Shown piece by piece: positions 45,441-54,048 of a stretch of DNA of 64,000 bases. Numbering within the stretch: the first letter of the stretch is position 1; every line of letters begins with the position of its first letter. Under the pieces are notes generated by a model that was not told the origin of the DNA, ran no database searches, and was given only the letters and a program-made list of their open reading frames with translations. This stretch comes from an uncultured Bacteroidota bacterium (GTDB lineage: Bacteria > Bacteroidota > Bacteroidia > Flavobacteriales > Flavobacteriaceae). Location: NCBI GenBank assembly GCA_902512065.1, contig CABXHU010000001.1, positions 62,001-126,000 on the forward strand, in the 5' to 3' direction. A program made the translations under genes and the position numbers.

Positions 45441-46832
45441 ATGAGAATAATATTCAGATTTTTAATAGTATTAAGTTTTTTATTTATATCACTAAATGTT
45501 AGTTCACAAATAAATGAGGATGATATTAATTCATTATCAATTTTTAGTGAATATGTAAAAGCTAAAAATTATGATGCTGCATATGAACCATGGATGGAGC
45601 TAAGAGAGAGAAATCCAAAATTTAATAGTGCAATATTTGTCTATGGAGAAAGAATTTTAAAACATATGATTAAGAATTCTTCTGCAGATCAAAAGGTTGA
45701 TTACATAAATGATTTAGTGAAATTGTGGAATGAAAAGAGAATTAACTTCCCTAATAAAACTCCTCTTGGTGATGTTTTAGCAAAAGCTGCTCAACTTCAA
45801 TATGATTACATGACTGAATTAAATATGACAAAATCTGAAGTATATGAGATCTTCAATAGTGCGTTTATTACTGATTCAAATACATTTAATAATCCAAAAA
45901 ATTTATATACTTATTTTGGATTGATAGTTGATCTTTATGATCAAGAGTTGAAATCTGCTGAAGAACTTTTCACTAAGTATGATGAAATTTCAGAAAAGGT
46001 AGAAAAGGAAATAAAAAATTATACAAATAAGGTAAATAAATTCTTGCCAGAAGAAATTTCAGAGTCTGAACTAGAACTGTCATCTAAAGATAAAAAACGT
46101 GTTAGTTCTTATAATAGTTTTTTAAAGGCTTATGATCAAATTTCAAAAGGAATGGAGAAGAAGGTAGGAGATAGAGCAAACTGTGACAATTTAATTATTT
46201 TATATGATAAAAGTTATGAAGAAAATAAGAACAATGGAGTTTGGTTACAAAGAGCTTTAAATAGATTATTTAATAAGGAATGTATGGATTCTGAGCTATT
46301 TGTTAAAATTCTACAGCAAAAAAATATGTTGGATCCTAATGCCTCTACATCGTATTATTTAGGAATTATTAAAGCAAAAGAAGGAAAATCTTCTGAAGCT
46401 CTTGAATACTATAAGCAAGCAATTGATCTTGAAAATGACGGCTATGAAAAAGCTAAAATTTTATTTAGGATTGCAACTCAATTTAAAAAGAATGGTTTAT
46501 TTTCTAGAGCTAGATCATATTACATGCAAGCACTTAAGTTTAACCCATCTATGGGAAGATGCTATTTAGCTATTGCTCAGATGTATGCTAGTAGTGCAAA
46601 AAATTGTGGCCCTGATAACTTTACTCAAAGATCAGTTTATTGGTTAGCCTCTAGAGAAGCACTTAAAGCAAGTAGAGTTGATAGTAAATTAAGAAAACTT
46701 GCTAATCAAAGCTCTAACAATTATTTAGCTAAAGCTCCTCAAAAAAGTGAAATCTTTTCTTCGGGAAGAGAAGGCGAAATAATTAAGATAGGTTGTTGGA
46801 TAGGAAGGACTGTCAAAGTACCTAAGCTATAG
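45441..46832 (+). CDS. Secreted TPR protein of the coaX-lptC operon
   Basis: A 463-residue protein with a signal peptide (hydrophobic residues about 5-22, NVSSQI) and a helical body. The C-terminal third has clear TPR units (SYYLGIIKAKEGKSSEALEY, AKILFRIATQFKKNGLFSRA, RCYLAIAQMYASS). It starts 2 bases after the outer-membrane protein gene and ends 2 bases before lptC, so translation is probably coupled. A scaffold role in envelope assembly is inferred from position only. Confidence 0.85.
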   Translation: MRIIFRFLIVLSFLFISLNVSSQINEDDINSLSIFSEYVKAKNYDAAYEPWMELRERNPKFNSAIFVYGERILKHMIKNSSADQKVDYINDLVKLWNEKRINFPNKTPLGDVLAKAAQLQYDYMTELNMTKSEVYEIFNSAFITDSNTFNNPKNLYTYFGLIVDLYDQELKSAEELFTKYDEISEKVEKEIKNYTNKVNKFLPEEISESELELSSKDKKRVSSYNSFLKAYDQISKGMEKKVGDRANCDNLIILYDKSYEENKNNGVWLQRALNRLFNKECMDSELFVKILQQKNMLDPNASTSYYLGIIKAKEGKSSEALEYYKQAIDLENDGYEKAKILFRIATQFKKNGLFSRARSYYMQALKFNPSMGRCYLAIAQMYASSAKNCGPDNFTQRSVYWLASREALKASRVDSKLRKLANQSSNNYLAKAPQKSEIFSSGREGEIIKIGCWIGRTVKVPKL

Positions 46833-46834
46833 AT

Positions 46835-47362
46835 TTGAAAAAAATTAGTTTTATTATTACTCTTTTTGTTTTGATTTCATGTAATAATGATTTAGAAAAT
46901 GTGATTGATATTACTTCATCAAAATCATCAATTTCAGCAGCAGAAAATATAAATACCGTATATACAGATTCAGGACTTGTAAGCTCAATTTTGGAAAGCC
47001 CAAAAATGTTTAATTTTACGAATATGGATTTTCCATATTTTGAATTTCCTAATAAGCTTACAATCACTGTGTTTGATAAGAATAAAAACAAGAGTGTAAT
47101 CACTGCTGATTATGCAATCTCTTATTCTAACACTGATTTAATTGATTTAAGAAAAAATGTTATTATTACAACTCACCTAAAAGACACTCTTATAACCGAT
47201 CAAATGTATTACAATAGAGTAGAAGAGTGGTTATTCACAAATTATCCATTTCAATTTATTTCAGCTGACAAGGATATATATGGGTCAGGATTTGATTCTG
47301 ATAAAAGTTTTGAAAAAATAACTTTCTTAGACGTAAGTGGTTATGTAACTTTAGAAGATTAA
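46835..47362 (+). CDS. lptC: LPS export protein LptC (lipoprotein form)
   Basis: LptC passes lipopolysaccharide from LptB2FG to the LptA bridge. The 175-residue protein starts with a lipoprotein signal (hydrophobic residues about 4-14, LISC, Cys16) instead of the transmembrane helix of E. coli LptC. The beta-jellyroll region contains FPNKLTITVFDKNKN, SVITADYAISYS, DLRKNVIITT and DQMYYNRVEEWLFTN, as in Bacteroidota LptC. The start is TTG, 2 bases after the TPR gene. Confidence 0.9.
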   Translation: MKKISFIITLFVLISCNNDLENVIDITSSKSSISAAENINTVYTDSGLVSSILESPKMFNFTNMDFPYFEFPNKLTITVFDKNKNKSVITADYAISYSNTDLIDLRKNVIITTHLKDTLITDQMYYNRVEEWLFTNYPFQFISADKDIYGSGFDSDKSFEKITFLDVSGYVTLED

Positions 47363-47368
47363 ATTTTT

Positions 47369-47803
47369 ATGGATAAAGATTTTATAAAATATTTAGATTT
47401 TCATAAAACCAGAGGTGGAACAGGGAAAATATTTAACTTCAATTTCATTGAATATAAGGAGGGTTTTCTAAAGTTAGGTGCAGAATTTACAGCACAAACT
47501 CTTAACCCAAATAGAACGGTGCAAGGAGGTATGATGACTGCTTTATTAGATGATATTACTAGCTTACTTATTATTTATGAATCTAAAGGGTCTTTATATC
47601 CTAATTCTACAAATCTTCATAGCTTGCATCACAGGCCATTATTTGAAGGGAAAGTATTTGCTACTGCAACCATTATTAAAAAAGGAAAAAACATAGCAAC
47701 TATAAAAGGTGAATTATTTAATTCAGATGGAAAACTAGCAGCAACTCTGATGCATACTGTTGTATTGACTAAAGCTGATTTTCAATCACATATACCTAAA
47801 TAA
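47369..47803 (+). CDS. PaaI-type hotdog thioesterase
   Basis: A 144-residue single-hotdog protein with AQTLNPNRTVQGGMMTALLDDITSL (the HGG-type motif in which Gln-Gly-Gly replaces His-Gly-Gly) and a C-terminal strand FATATIIKKGKNIATIKGEL. Such enzymes hydrolyse aryl- or acyl-CoA thioesters. It sits 6 bases after lptC inside an envelope operon, where it is not obviously expected. The substrate is unknown. Confidence 0.88.
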   Translation: MDKDFIKYLDFHKTRGGTGKIFNFNFIEYKEGFLKLGAEFTAQTLNPNRTVQGGMMTALLDDITSLLIIYESKGSLYPNSTNLHSLHHRPLFEGKVFATATIIKKGKNIATIKGELFNSDGKLAATLMHTVVLTKADFQSHIPK

Positions 47804-47823
47804 TTATTAAATTTATAAAGATA

Positions 47824-48051
47824 ATGATTGAGCTATGTAGACTTTTTGTATATATATTACTCATTCTTGGTTTATTATTCTTATTAGTAGGATTTATATT
47901 AACTGTTGGATTTTTTCTTTTTGGATTTGAGTTAACATATGGAAGAACATCAGGTTACGACTTACCAATGGTTTTTGGTGTAGTAGGAGTTGCGTTTTTG
48001 TTTACGGGCTTTCTTGAATGGTTAAGAGGAAGAAGGAATAAATGGTGGTAA
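47824..48051 (+). CDS. Small two-helix membrane protein
   Basis: A 75-residue protein with two long hydrophobic segments (about residues 6-35 and 48-65), a polar loop between them (ELTYGRTSGYDLP), and a basic C-terminus WLRGRRNKWW that should face the cytoplasm. I do not recognise a family. It lies 20 bases after the thioesterase gene and 14 before another tiny membrane protein, within the lptC-CNNM gap. Confidence 0.7.
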   Translation: MIELCRLFVYILLILGLLFLLVGFILTVGFFLFGFELTYGRTSGYDLPMVFGVVGVAFLFTGFLEWLRGRRNKWW

Positions 48052-48065
48052 AATAAATTATTGTT

Positions 48066-48257
48066 ATGAAATTATTAGGTTTTTTTAAGTATGCTTATCT
48101 GGGTTTTTTTGTATTATTTTTTATAGAATTTCTTTTAAATTATAAAACTGATTTTAATAAGTCAATAGTTTTCTTAGTTCTATCTATATTATCAGTTTTA
48201 TTATATTGGTTTAGAAATAAATATCAGAAGAGATTTAAAGACAGGGGAAAATTATAA
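48066..48257 (+). CDS. Small membrane protein
   Basis: A 63-residue protein with two hydrophobic segments (about residues 5-22 and 32-47) and a strongly basic C-terminal tail (RNKYQKRFKDRGK). No family is recognised. Same-strand packing (14 bases from its neighbour, 6 bases from the CNNM gene) supports it as a real gene of the operon. Confidence 0.65.
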   Translation: MKLLGFFKYAYLGFFVLFFIEFLLNYKTDFNKSIVFLVLSILSVLLYWFRNKYQKRFKDRGKL

Positions 48258-48263
48258 TTTATT

Positions 48264-49496
48264 ATGTCTGATATACCAATCATAGTTGCATCCCTTATTT
48301 TTTCTGCTTTTTTTTCTGGTATGGAAATAGCCTATGTATCCAGTAATAAGATTTCTATTGAAATTGAAAAAAAGAGTACAGGCTTTATCTCTTCAATAAT
48401 AAAAATTTTAACAAAAAAGCCTTCAAAATTTATTACTACAATGCTTATTGGAAACAATATAGCACTGGTTATATATGGATTTTCAATGGGAGCATTATTA
48501 ACTAGAGAATTTGACTTAAACCTATTTAACCAAACACTTGTATCAACCTTTATTATTCTTATTACTGCTGAATTTTTACCAAAAGTATTTTTTCAAATTT
48601 ATTCATTAAAGTTTTTTAAAATATTCATACTTCCAGCATATTTTTTCTACATAGTTTTTTATTTCATTTCTGATTTTGTGATATGGATCTCAGATATTTT
48701 TCTTAAAATTTTCTTTAATTCAAAAGGAGATAGTAAACAACTTCTTTTTTCAAAGGATGAATTAGGGCATTATATAAATGAGCAAATTCAAGCAGTTGAA
48801 GAAGATCAGGAAATAGATAGTGAGGTCCAAATATTCCAAAACGCATTGGATTTTTCAGATCTAAAATCAAGGGATATAATGATTCCTAGAATTGAATTAG
48901 TTGCAGTTGAGGTGCATGATTATATTAATAATTTAAAATCTTTATTTATTTCTTCTGGTTATTCAAGAATTTTAATTTATAAAGACACAGTTGATGATGT
49001 CCTTGGGTATGCGCATTCATCGGATCTTTTTAATAAACCAAAAACAATTAAATCGACACTAATGCCAGTAGAATTTATACCAGAAGCTATGCATATCAAG
49101 GATGTGCTTAACTTATTGACAGCAAAGAGAAGGACTGTAGCAATAGTATTGGATGAATATGGAGGTACTTCTGGAATGATAACTATTGAAGATATTGTAG
49201 AAGAACTCTTTGGAGAAATCGATGATGAATTTGACAACAATGAGTTATTAGAAAATAAACTATCTGATAATCAATATGAATTTTCTGCTAGAATTGAGGT
49301 AGATTATATTAATGAAAAATATAAATTACAGCTACCAGTTAGTGAAGAATATGAAACTTTAGGCGGTTTAATTGTAAACAGTACTGAGGAGATCCCAAAA
49401 ATAAATGAAGAAATTAAAGTAGATAATTTTTTGTTTAAAATTCTAGATGTTACTAATACAAGGATTAATTTAGTTTCTCTAAAGATAGATGCTTAA
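48264..49496 (+). CDS. CNNM/CorC-type hemolysin family protein (DUF21-CBS-CorC_HlyC)
   Basis: A 410-residue membrane protein. The N-terminal DUF21 domain has about four hydrophobic helices (SLIFSAFFSGMEIAYVSSNK is diagnostic). It is followed by a CBS pair (about residues 200-330, with SRDIMIPRIELVAVE and VAIVLDEYGGTSGMITIEDIVEELFGEI) and a C-terminal CorC_HlyC domain. Homologues are divalent-cation exporters, and one paralogue is GldE of the gliding apparatus. Position between lptC and ppiD is the common Flavobacteriia order, so a generic CNNM is the safer call. Confidence 0.93.
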   Translation: MSDIPIIVASLIFSAFFSGMEIAYVSSNKISIEIEKKSTGFISSIIKILTKKPSKFITTMLIGNNIALVIYGFSMGALLTREFDLNLFNQTLVSTFIILITAEFLPKVFFQIYSLKFFKIFILPAYFFYIVFYFISDFVIWISDIFLKIFFNSKGDSKQLLFSKDELGHYINEQIQAVEEDQEIDSEVQIFQNALDFSDLKSRDIMIPRIELVAVEVHDYINNLKSLFISSGYSRILIYKDTVDDVLGYAHSSDLFNKPKTIKSTLMPVEFIPEAMHIKDVLNLLTAKRRTVAIVLDEYGGTSGMITIEDIVEELFGEIDDEFDNNELLENKLSDNQYEFSARIEVDYINEKYKLQLPVSEEYETLGGLIVNSTEEIPKINEEIKVDNFLFKILDVTNTRINLVSLKIDA

Positions 49497-49521
49497 GTTT
49501 TCATAATTAACAATAAAATGC

Positions 49522-49529
49522 TACTTTTG
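49522..49529 (+). promoter_or_regulatory. TAnnTTTG -7 box upstream of ppiD
   Basis: TACTTTTG matches the Bacteroidota -7 consensus and lies 27 bases before the ppiD ATG, in the only sizeable gap of this run (60 bases). No clear -33 TTG is seen. It suggests that ppiD can be transcribed separately from the coaX operon. Confidence 0.45.
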
Positions 49530-49556
49530 GCCACTATATTTTAAATCAATTTTTAA

Positions 49557-51707
49557 ATGGCAGTTTTAAATCAAATACGAGAAAGATCATTGTTTTTAGT
49601 CTTAATAATTGCAATGGCTTTATTTTCTTTTGTTTTTGCAGATGTGATAAATAAGGGTGGCGGAGGTTTGCCTGGAGATCAAAATGTTGTTGCTACAATA
49701 AATGGAATTGAAATGGAAAGAGAAGATTTCATGAGAAAGGTAGAAAATTTAGAACGTCAAAATAGAGCTTCAAGATCAAATGTTCAATCAATGAATGCTG
49801 TTTGGGATGTTGAATTGAAAAGATTAATTCTTGCTTCTGAATTTGATAAGTTAGGCATTACTGTTGAAAAAAATCTGATGAGAGATTTATTAAAAAATAA
49901 TTTATTTTCATTTGATGAATTTAGAAATTCTGAAGGTGAATTTGATCAGAGAAAATTAAATGAATTCATATCTAATTTAAAAGAAATCTCACCTGAGACT
50001 ATCGAATTACAGGGTTCTCAAATTAATTATGAATCCTGGAATAATTATGAATCTACAATTGCATCTTCAGGACTAGAAAAAATTTATTTTGATCTTATAC
50101 GATCTGCAGTGAATTCTACTGTTTTTGATGGTAAGACTCAACATGCTTATGAAAATGATAATATTGATTTAAAATATGTTAAGATTCCTTATACATCAAT
50201 ACCTGATTCCTTAGTGAAAGTTACAAGTTCTGATGTTAAGAAATACATGCAACAAAACAAAAGTGATTATGAGGTTAAAGCTTCTAGAGATTTAATATAT
50301 GTTAAATTTGAAGAAAACCCTTCTGAAAATGATCAAAAACAAATAGAAGCTCAACTTAAAGAGTTATTAAAGGATAGTGAGGAATTTGATTTTGACACAA
50401 AAAAAACTAATAAAGTATTAGGATTTAAAAACACTAATGACAATGAAGAGTTTTTAAATTTAAATTCAGCGATTAAGTTATATGATTCATATGTTTTTGG
50501 GAATTCATTTTCTAAAGAAATGGAGCCAATCATTTATTCTATGAAAAAGGGTGAGCTTTATGGACCTTACAAAGAAGGTGATTATATAAAGATTACAAAA
50601 TTAGTTAATACTAGGAAAATACCTGATTCTGTAAAGGTTAGACACATATTGATTCCATATAGCGGATCTTTAAGAAGTGATCCTAATGAAACTAAAACAA
50701 AAGAACAGGCAAAGAAAACTGCAGACAGTATTTATAGAATTGTTTTAAGAAGACCTAGTAAGTTCAAAAGCCTTTTAGAATTATCATCTGATATGGCTAG
50801 TAATGAAAATGATGGTGAAATTGAATTTTCATATGTAGATGGATTTGCACCAGAATTTAAAGATTTTTCTTTTGAAAATAACGTTGGTAAAACATCAGTT
50901 GTAGAAACTGATTTTGGCTTTCATGTAATTGAAATTTTATCTCAATCTAGAAGAAAAAAAGCTGTAAAAGTTGCAAATTTAGCTTTAAAACTTGAAGCAT
51001 CTGAACGAACGATAGATAGTATTTTTAATATTACTTCAAAATTTGAGATAGGAATTGAAAAATCTAATTTTAGAGATGTTGCTAGTGACTATAACTATAA
51101 GATTAATCCTGTTAATAATATTAGAGAATTAAATGAGAACATTCCTGGAATAGGCCCACAAAGGTCTATTGTAAGATGGGCATATAATTCTGACACTAAA
51201 CTCAATGACGTAAGACGATTTAATTTGCAGAACGGAGGATACATAGTTGCAATGCTAACTTCCATTAATAATGAAGGATTAATGTCAGTTGATAAGGCAT
51301 CTATTACAGCTATTTCAAAAATTAGAAAGGAAAAAAAGGCGAAGATGATTATGAATAAGATTAATGATAAAACATTAGAAAACATCTCATCTAGTCAAAA
51401 TCAAAACATACAAACAGCATTAGCTGTAAATATGAAAAACCCTGTGCTTTCCGGAACTGGAAATGAACCAACAGTAGTTGGATATGCTTTTGGTTTGAAT
51501 GAAGGTGAGACTTCTAAGGGTATTACTGGAGATAGCGGAGTTTTCTATATCATTGTTGATAGGATTAAATATGCAAATGTGATGAGTAATTATCAAAGCT
51601 ATATGAATTTAATAAACTCAATTACTATTGGATCATATAATGCTAAGGTTTATGAAGCTCTTTTAGAATCTGCTGAAATTGAAGATAATAGGTCTTTATT
51701 TTACTAA
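49557..51707 (+). CDS. Periplasmic folding chaperone PpiD (SurA_N/parvulin PPIase)
   Basis: A 716-residue inner-membrane-anchored chaperone. It has an N-terminal transmembrane helix (about residues 13-31), a SurA_N-like helical region (INGIEMEREDFMRKVENLERQ), and a rotamase domain around residues 355-465 (VRHILIPYSGS to TDFGFHVIEIL). A long C-terminal helical region follows. The protein should face the periplasm and help outer-membrane protein folding. PpiD length and position after a CNNM gene fit Flavobacteriia. Confidence 0.93.
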   Translation: MAVLNQIRERSLFLVLIIAMALFSFVFADVINKGGGGLPGDQNVVATINGIEMEREDFMRKVENLERQNRASRSNVQSMNAVWDVELKRLILASEFDKLGITVEKNLMRDLLKNNLFSFDEFRNSEGEFDQRKLNEFISNLKEISPETIELQGSQINYESWNNYESTIASSGLEKIYFDLIRSAVNSTVFDGKTQHAYENDNIDLKYVKIPYTSIPDSLVKVTSSDVKKYMQQNKSDYEVKASRDLIYVKFEENPSENDQKQIEAQLKELLKDSEEFDFDTKKTNKVLGFKNTNDNEEFLNLNSAIKLYDSYVFGNSFSKEMEPIIYSMKKGELYGPYKEGDYIKITKLVNTRKIPDSVKVRHILIPYSGSLRSDPNETKTKEQAKKTADSIYRIVLRRPSKFKSLLELSSDMASNENDGEIEFSYVDGFAPEFKDFSFENNVGKTSVVETDFGFHVIEILSQSRRKKAVKVANLALKLEASERTIDSIFNITSKFEIGIEKSNFRDVASDYNYKINPVNNIRELNENIPGIGPQRSIVRWAYNSDTKLNDVRRFNLQNGGYIVAMLTSINNEGLMSVDKASITAISKIRKEKKAKMIMNKINDKTLENISSSQNQNIQTALAVNMKNPVLSGTGNEPTVVGYAFGLNEGETSKGITGDSGVFYIIVDRIKYANVMSNYQSYMNLINSITIGSYNAKVYEALLESAEIEDNRSLFY

Positions 51708-51709
51708 AC

Positions 51710-52618
51710 TTAATAAACTAAATCTTTATAAGGTATAATTTCATTATATCCTTTTTCGGTAAAATATTTCATATTTTGTTTATTTCCTGTAACTAGGATA
51801 AAATCACCGCCCCAAGCACCAAGACTTTTAATAACTCCATTATGATAATCTTTAAAAAGTTTATTATTAATTGGATCGACATTTATAGCTTTTGAAATAA
51901 TTTTTTCATGTTCTAGTATTAATTTTTCAAATTCAGCTAATGTATTTGATTTAATTATAGATGAGCAAATGGAATTTATTCTAGGAATAATATTTTTTAT
52001 TTCATTTTTATGAGATCTATAATTTTTTATTGCCTCTGAAGTATTTTGTTTATTACCTAAGTAGATAAAAAATAAATTTTCTTTAAATGAAGGATTAAAA
52101 TCAGAATCTTCTATTATCCTTTTATCTTCGATTTTTTGATATACTATTGGATTAAATTTATCACAGCAAGCTATATCATATCCACTTCCATTAAATGTTA
52201 AGTCAAGTAGACCGTATGGGTTAATTTTTGCCCATAGTGATAGGTTGTTAATTAATGTTGAAGATGTTCCTAATCCCCAATCTTTTGAAAATTCTAGCCT
52301 AGTTTTAAAATCAACTCCTAAATCAGTAAAAATACTTTTATTAAGTTTTTTAATTGCTTTAAAAATTGTAATTAATTTATCAGAAAATTTATTATTATTC
52401 CCTTTATATGAAAAATTATTTTCTGATATAATAAATGTTTCATTAAACCAAACTTCTCCATTATAGTCATGGCTTGTCCATTTAATTTCATTCTTTTTTT
52501 CTGTTTGATTTACCTCTAGGGATTGGGAAAATTTTGACGGAAGAGCCAATGCTTTTGCTCCATCCAATACTAGATATTCAGATGTTAATAATATTTTGCC
52601 ATTACTACTATACTTCAT
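51710..52618 (-). CDS. GHMP kinase, candidate phosphomevalonate kinase
   Basis: A 302-residue GHMP kinase with N-terminal GKILLTSEYLVLDGAKALALP, an ATP loop in WGLGTSSTLINNL, and GSGYDIACC. It overlaps the HMG-CoA reductase gene by 11 bases, which places it in the mevalonate pathway. The mevalonate kinase-like gene is at 13542-14462 beside mvaD, so the unassigned step is phosphomevalonate kinase. That assignment is inference; it could also be the mevalonate kinase, with the other gene taking the second step. Confidence 0.82.
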   Translation of the reverse strand: MKYSSNGKILLTSEYLVLDGAKALALPSKFSQSLEVNQTEKKNEIKWTSHDYNGEVWFNETFIISENNFSYKGNNNKFSDKLITIFKAIKKLNKSIFTDLGVDFKTRLEFSKDWGLGTSSTLINNLSLWAKINPYGLLDLTFNGSGYDIACCDKFNPIVYQKIEDKRIIEDSDFNPSFKENLFFIYLGNKQNTSEAIKNYRSHKNEIKNIIPRINSICSSIIKSNTLAEFEKLILEHEKIISKAINVDPINNKLFKDYHNGVIKSLGAWGGDFILVTGNKQNMKYFTEKGYNEIIPYKDLVY

Positions 52619-53930
52619 CTGAATTGCGAAGTTTAATTAAATAATTTTGAACATTTCTATTGTTTACAATTTTATCTTTAAAGAATTCTACAGCCAATTT
52701 TTTTTCATTTTCATTTGCTTTTAATGAATTCAAAATATTAATTAAATGCATTTTCATATGTCCTTGTTGAATTCCAGAGATTATTAGTGATCTTAATGCT
52801 CCATAGTTTTGAGCTAAACCTACTGCTGCAGTTATTCGCATTAATTCTTCAGCATTTGGATTATCTAGCATTTCTAATGCTAGTTTTACTAGGGGATGGA
52901 GATTTGTTACTCCTCCAACTGTTCCTAATGCTAGGGGTATTTTAATTGAAAAAATGAACGTATCATTTTCAATTTTAGCCTTGCTTAATCCTTTGTATTT
53001 TCCTTCTTTTGATGCATAGGCATGAATGCCAGCTTCAATTGCTCTAAAATCATTTCCTGTTGCAATACTAATTGCATCAATACCATTCATTATACCTTTA
53101 TTATGAGTAACAGCTCTTGAAGTATCTATTTGAGCTATTTTAACTGCTTGAACAAATTTTTCAGAGAAATTCTTATAATTTTCTATTTTATCTAATTCTT
53201 CAACCCTACAAGAGACTTCAGCTTTAATAATACACTCAGGAACATAATTTGAAAGAATGCTCATAATAATTGTAATGTCATTTGGCTGTATTTTATTTTC
53301 CTCAAATAGTGATGATTTTTCTTTAAATGATTTTGAAATTTGCTCAAGACAGGAATTTATAAAATTTGCTCCCATTGCATCCACAGTGTCAAATGAAACA
53401 TTAATTTGATAATACCCTTTCATATCACTGGTCCTATTAATTAATTCAATGTCAATTATTCCACCACCTCTTTTTTTCATATTTGATGTGATGGTTTCAG
53501 TATCTTGAATTAATGTAGGTTTTATATAATTAAAATAGGATGTAATTAATTCTTTCTCACCTAAAAATATAAAATGAACTTGGCCATTCTTTATTTTAGA
53601 AATAATCTTAGTTTTAAATCCACCTAGGCTTGACCATAACTTTGCAGATTTTGATGCTGCGGCAACTACAGAGCTTTCTTCAATTACCATAGGAATACTA
53701 TAGATTTTATCATTGATTAAAAAATTGGGAGCAATTGAAAATGGTAAATAAAAATTACTTAATGTGTTTTCAGAGAATTCATCGTGTAGTCTTTGAAGAT
53801 TTTCATCATTATTCCAATACTGTTTTAGTATTTTTTTTGCAACTTCAGTTTCTTTGAAGAAATTAGCTACTATCCAATTTATCTTTTCTTCTTTACTTAG
53901 TTTTGAAAAACCTTTAATTTCTTTACCCAT
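52608..53930 (-). CDS. Class II hydroxymethylglutaryl-CoA reductase
   Basis: HMG-CoA reductase converts HMG-CoA to mevalonate. The 440-residue protein matches the short bacterial class II form. The catalytic Glu is at residues 84-85 in MVIEESSVVAAAS, the cofactor loop is DAMGANF (from residue 184), Lys278 is in HNKGIMNG, and ATGNDFRAIEAG follows with the third acidic residue. Class II enzymes may use NADH or NADPH; the sequence does not settle which. The start codon is ATG with a 118-base upstream gap divergent from the POT transporter. Confidence 0.95.
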   Translation of the reverse strand: MGKEIKGFSKLSKEEKINWIVANFFKETEVAKKILKQYWNNDENLQRLHDEFSENTLSNFYLPFSIAPNFLINDKIYSIPMVIEESSVVAAASKSAKLWSSLGGFKTKIISKIKNGQVHFIFLGEKELITSYFNYIKPTLIQDTETITSNMKKRGGGIIDIELINRTSDMKGYYQINVSFDTVDAMGANFINSCLEQISKSFKEKSSLFEENKIQPNDITIIMSILSNYVPECIIKAEVSCRVEELDKIENYKNFSEKFVQAVKIAQIDTSRAVTHNKGIMNGIDAISIATGNDFRAIEAGIHAYASKEGKYKGLSKAKIENDTFIFSIKIPLALGTVGGVTNLHPLVKLALEMLDNPNAEELMRITAAVGLAQNYGALRSLIISGIQQGHMKMHLINILNSLKANENEKKLAVEFFKDKIVNNRNVQNYLIKLRNSDEV

Positions 53931-54048
53931 TTTTGAAATTTAATATAATATTCTACAATAATAATATAATGCTGCAATAATTTATTATTGAATAATCAAA
54001 ATTATTAGATATTTTATAATATTTTAGTGAATCTTTAAATTAAATACT

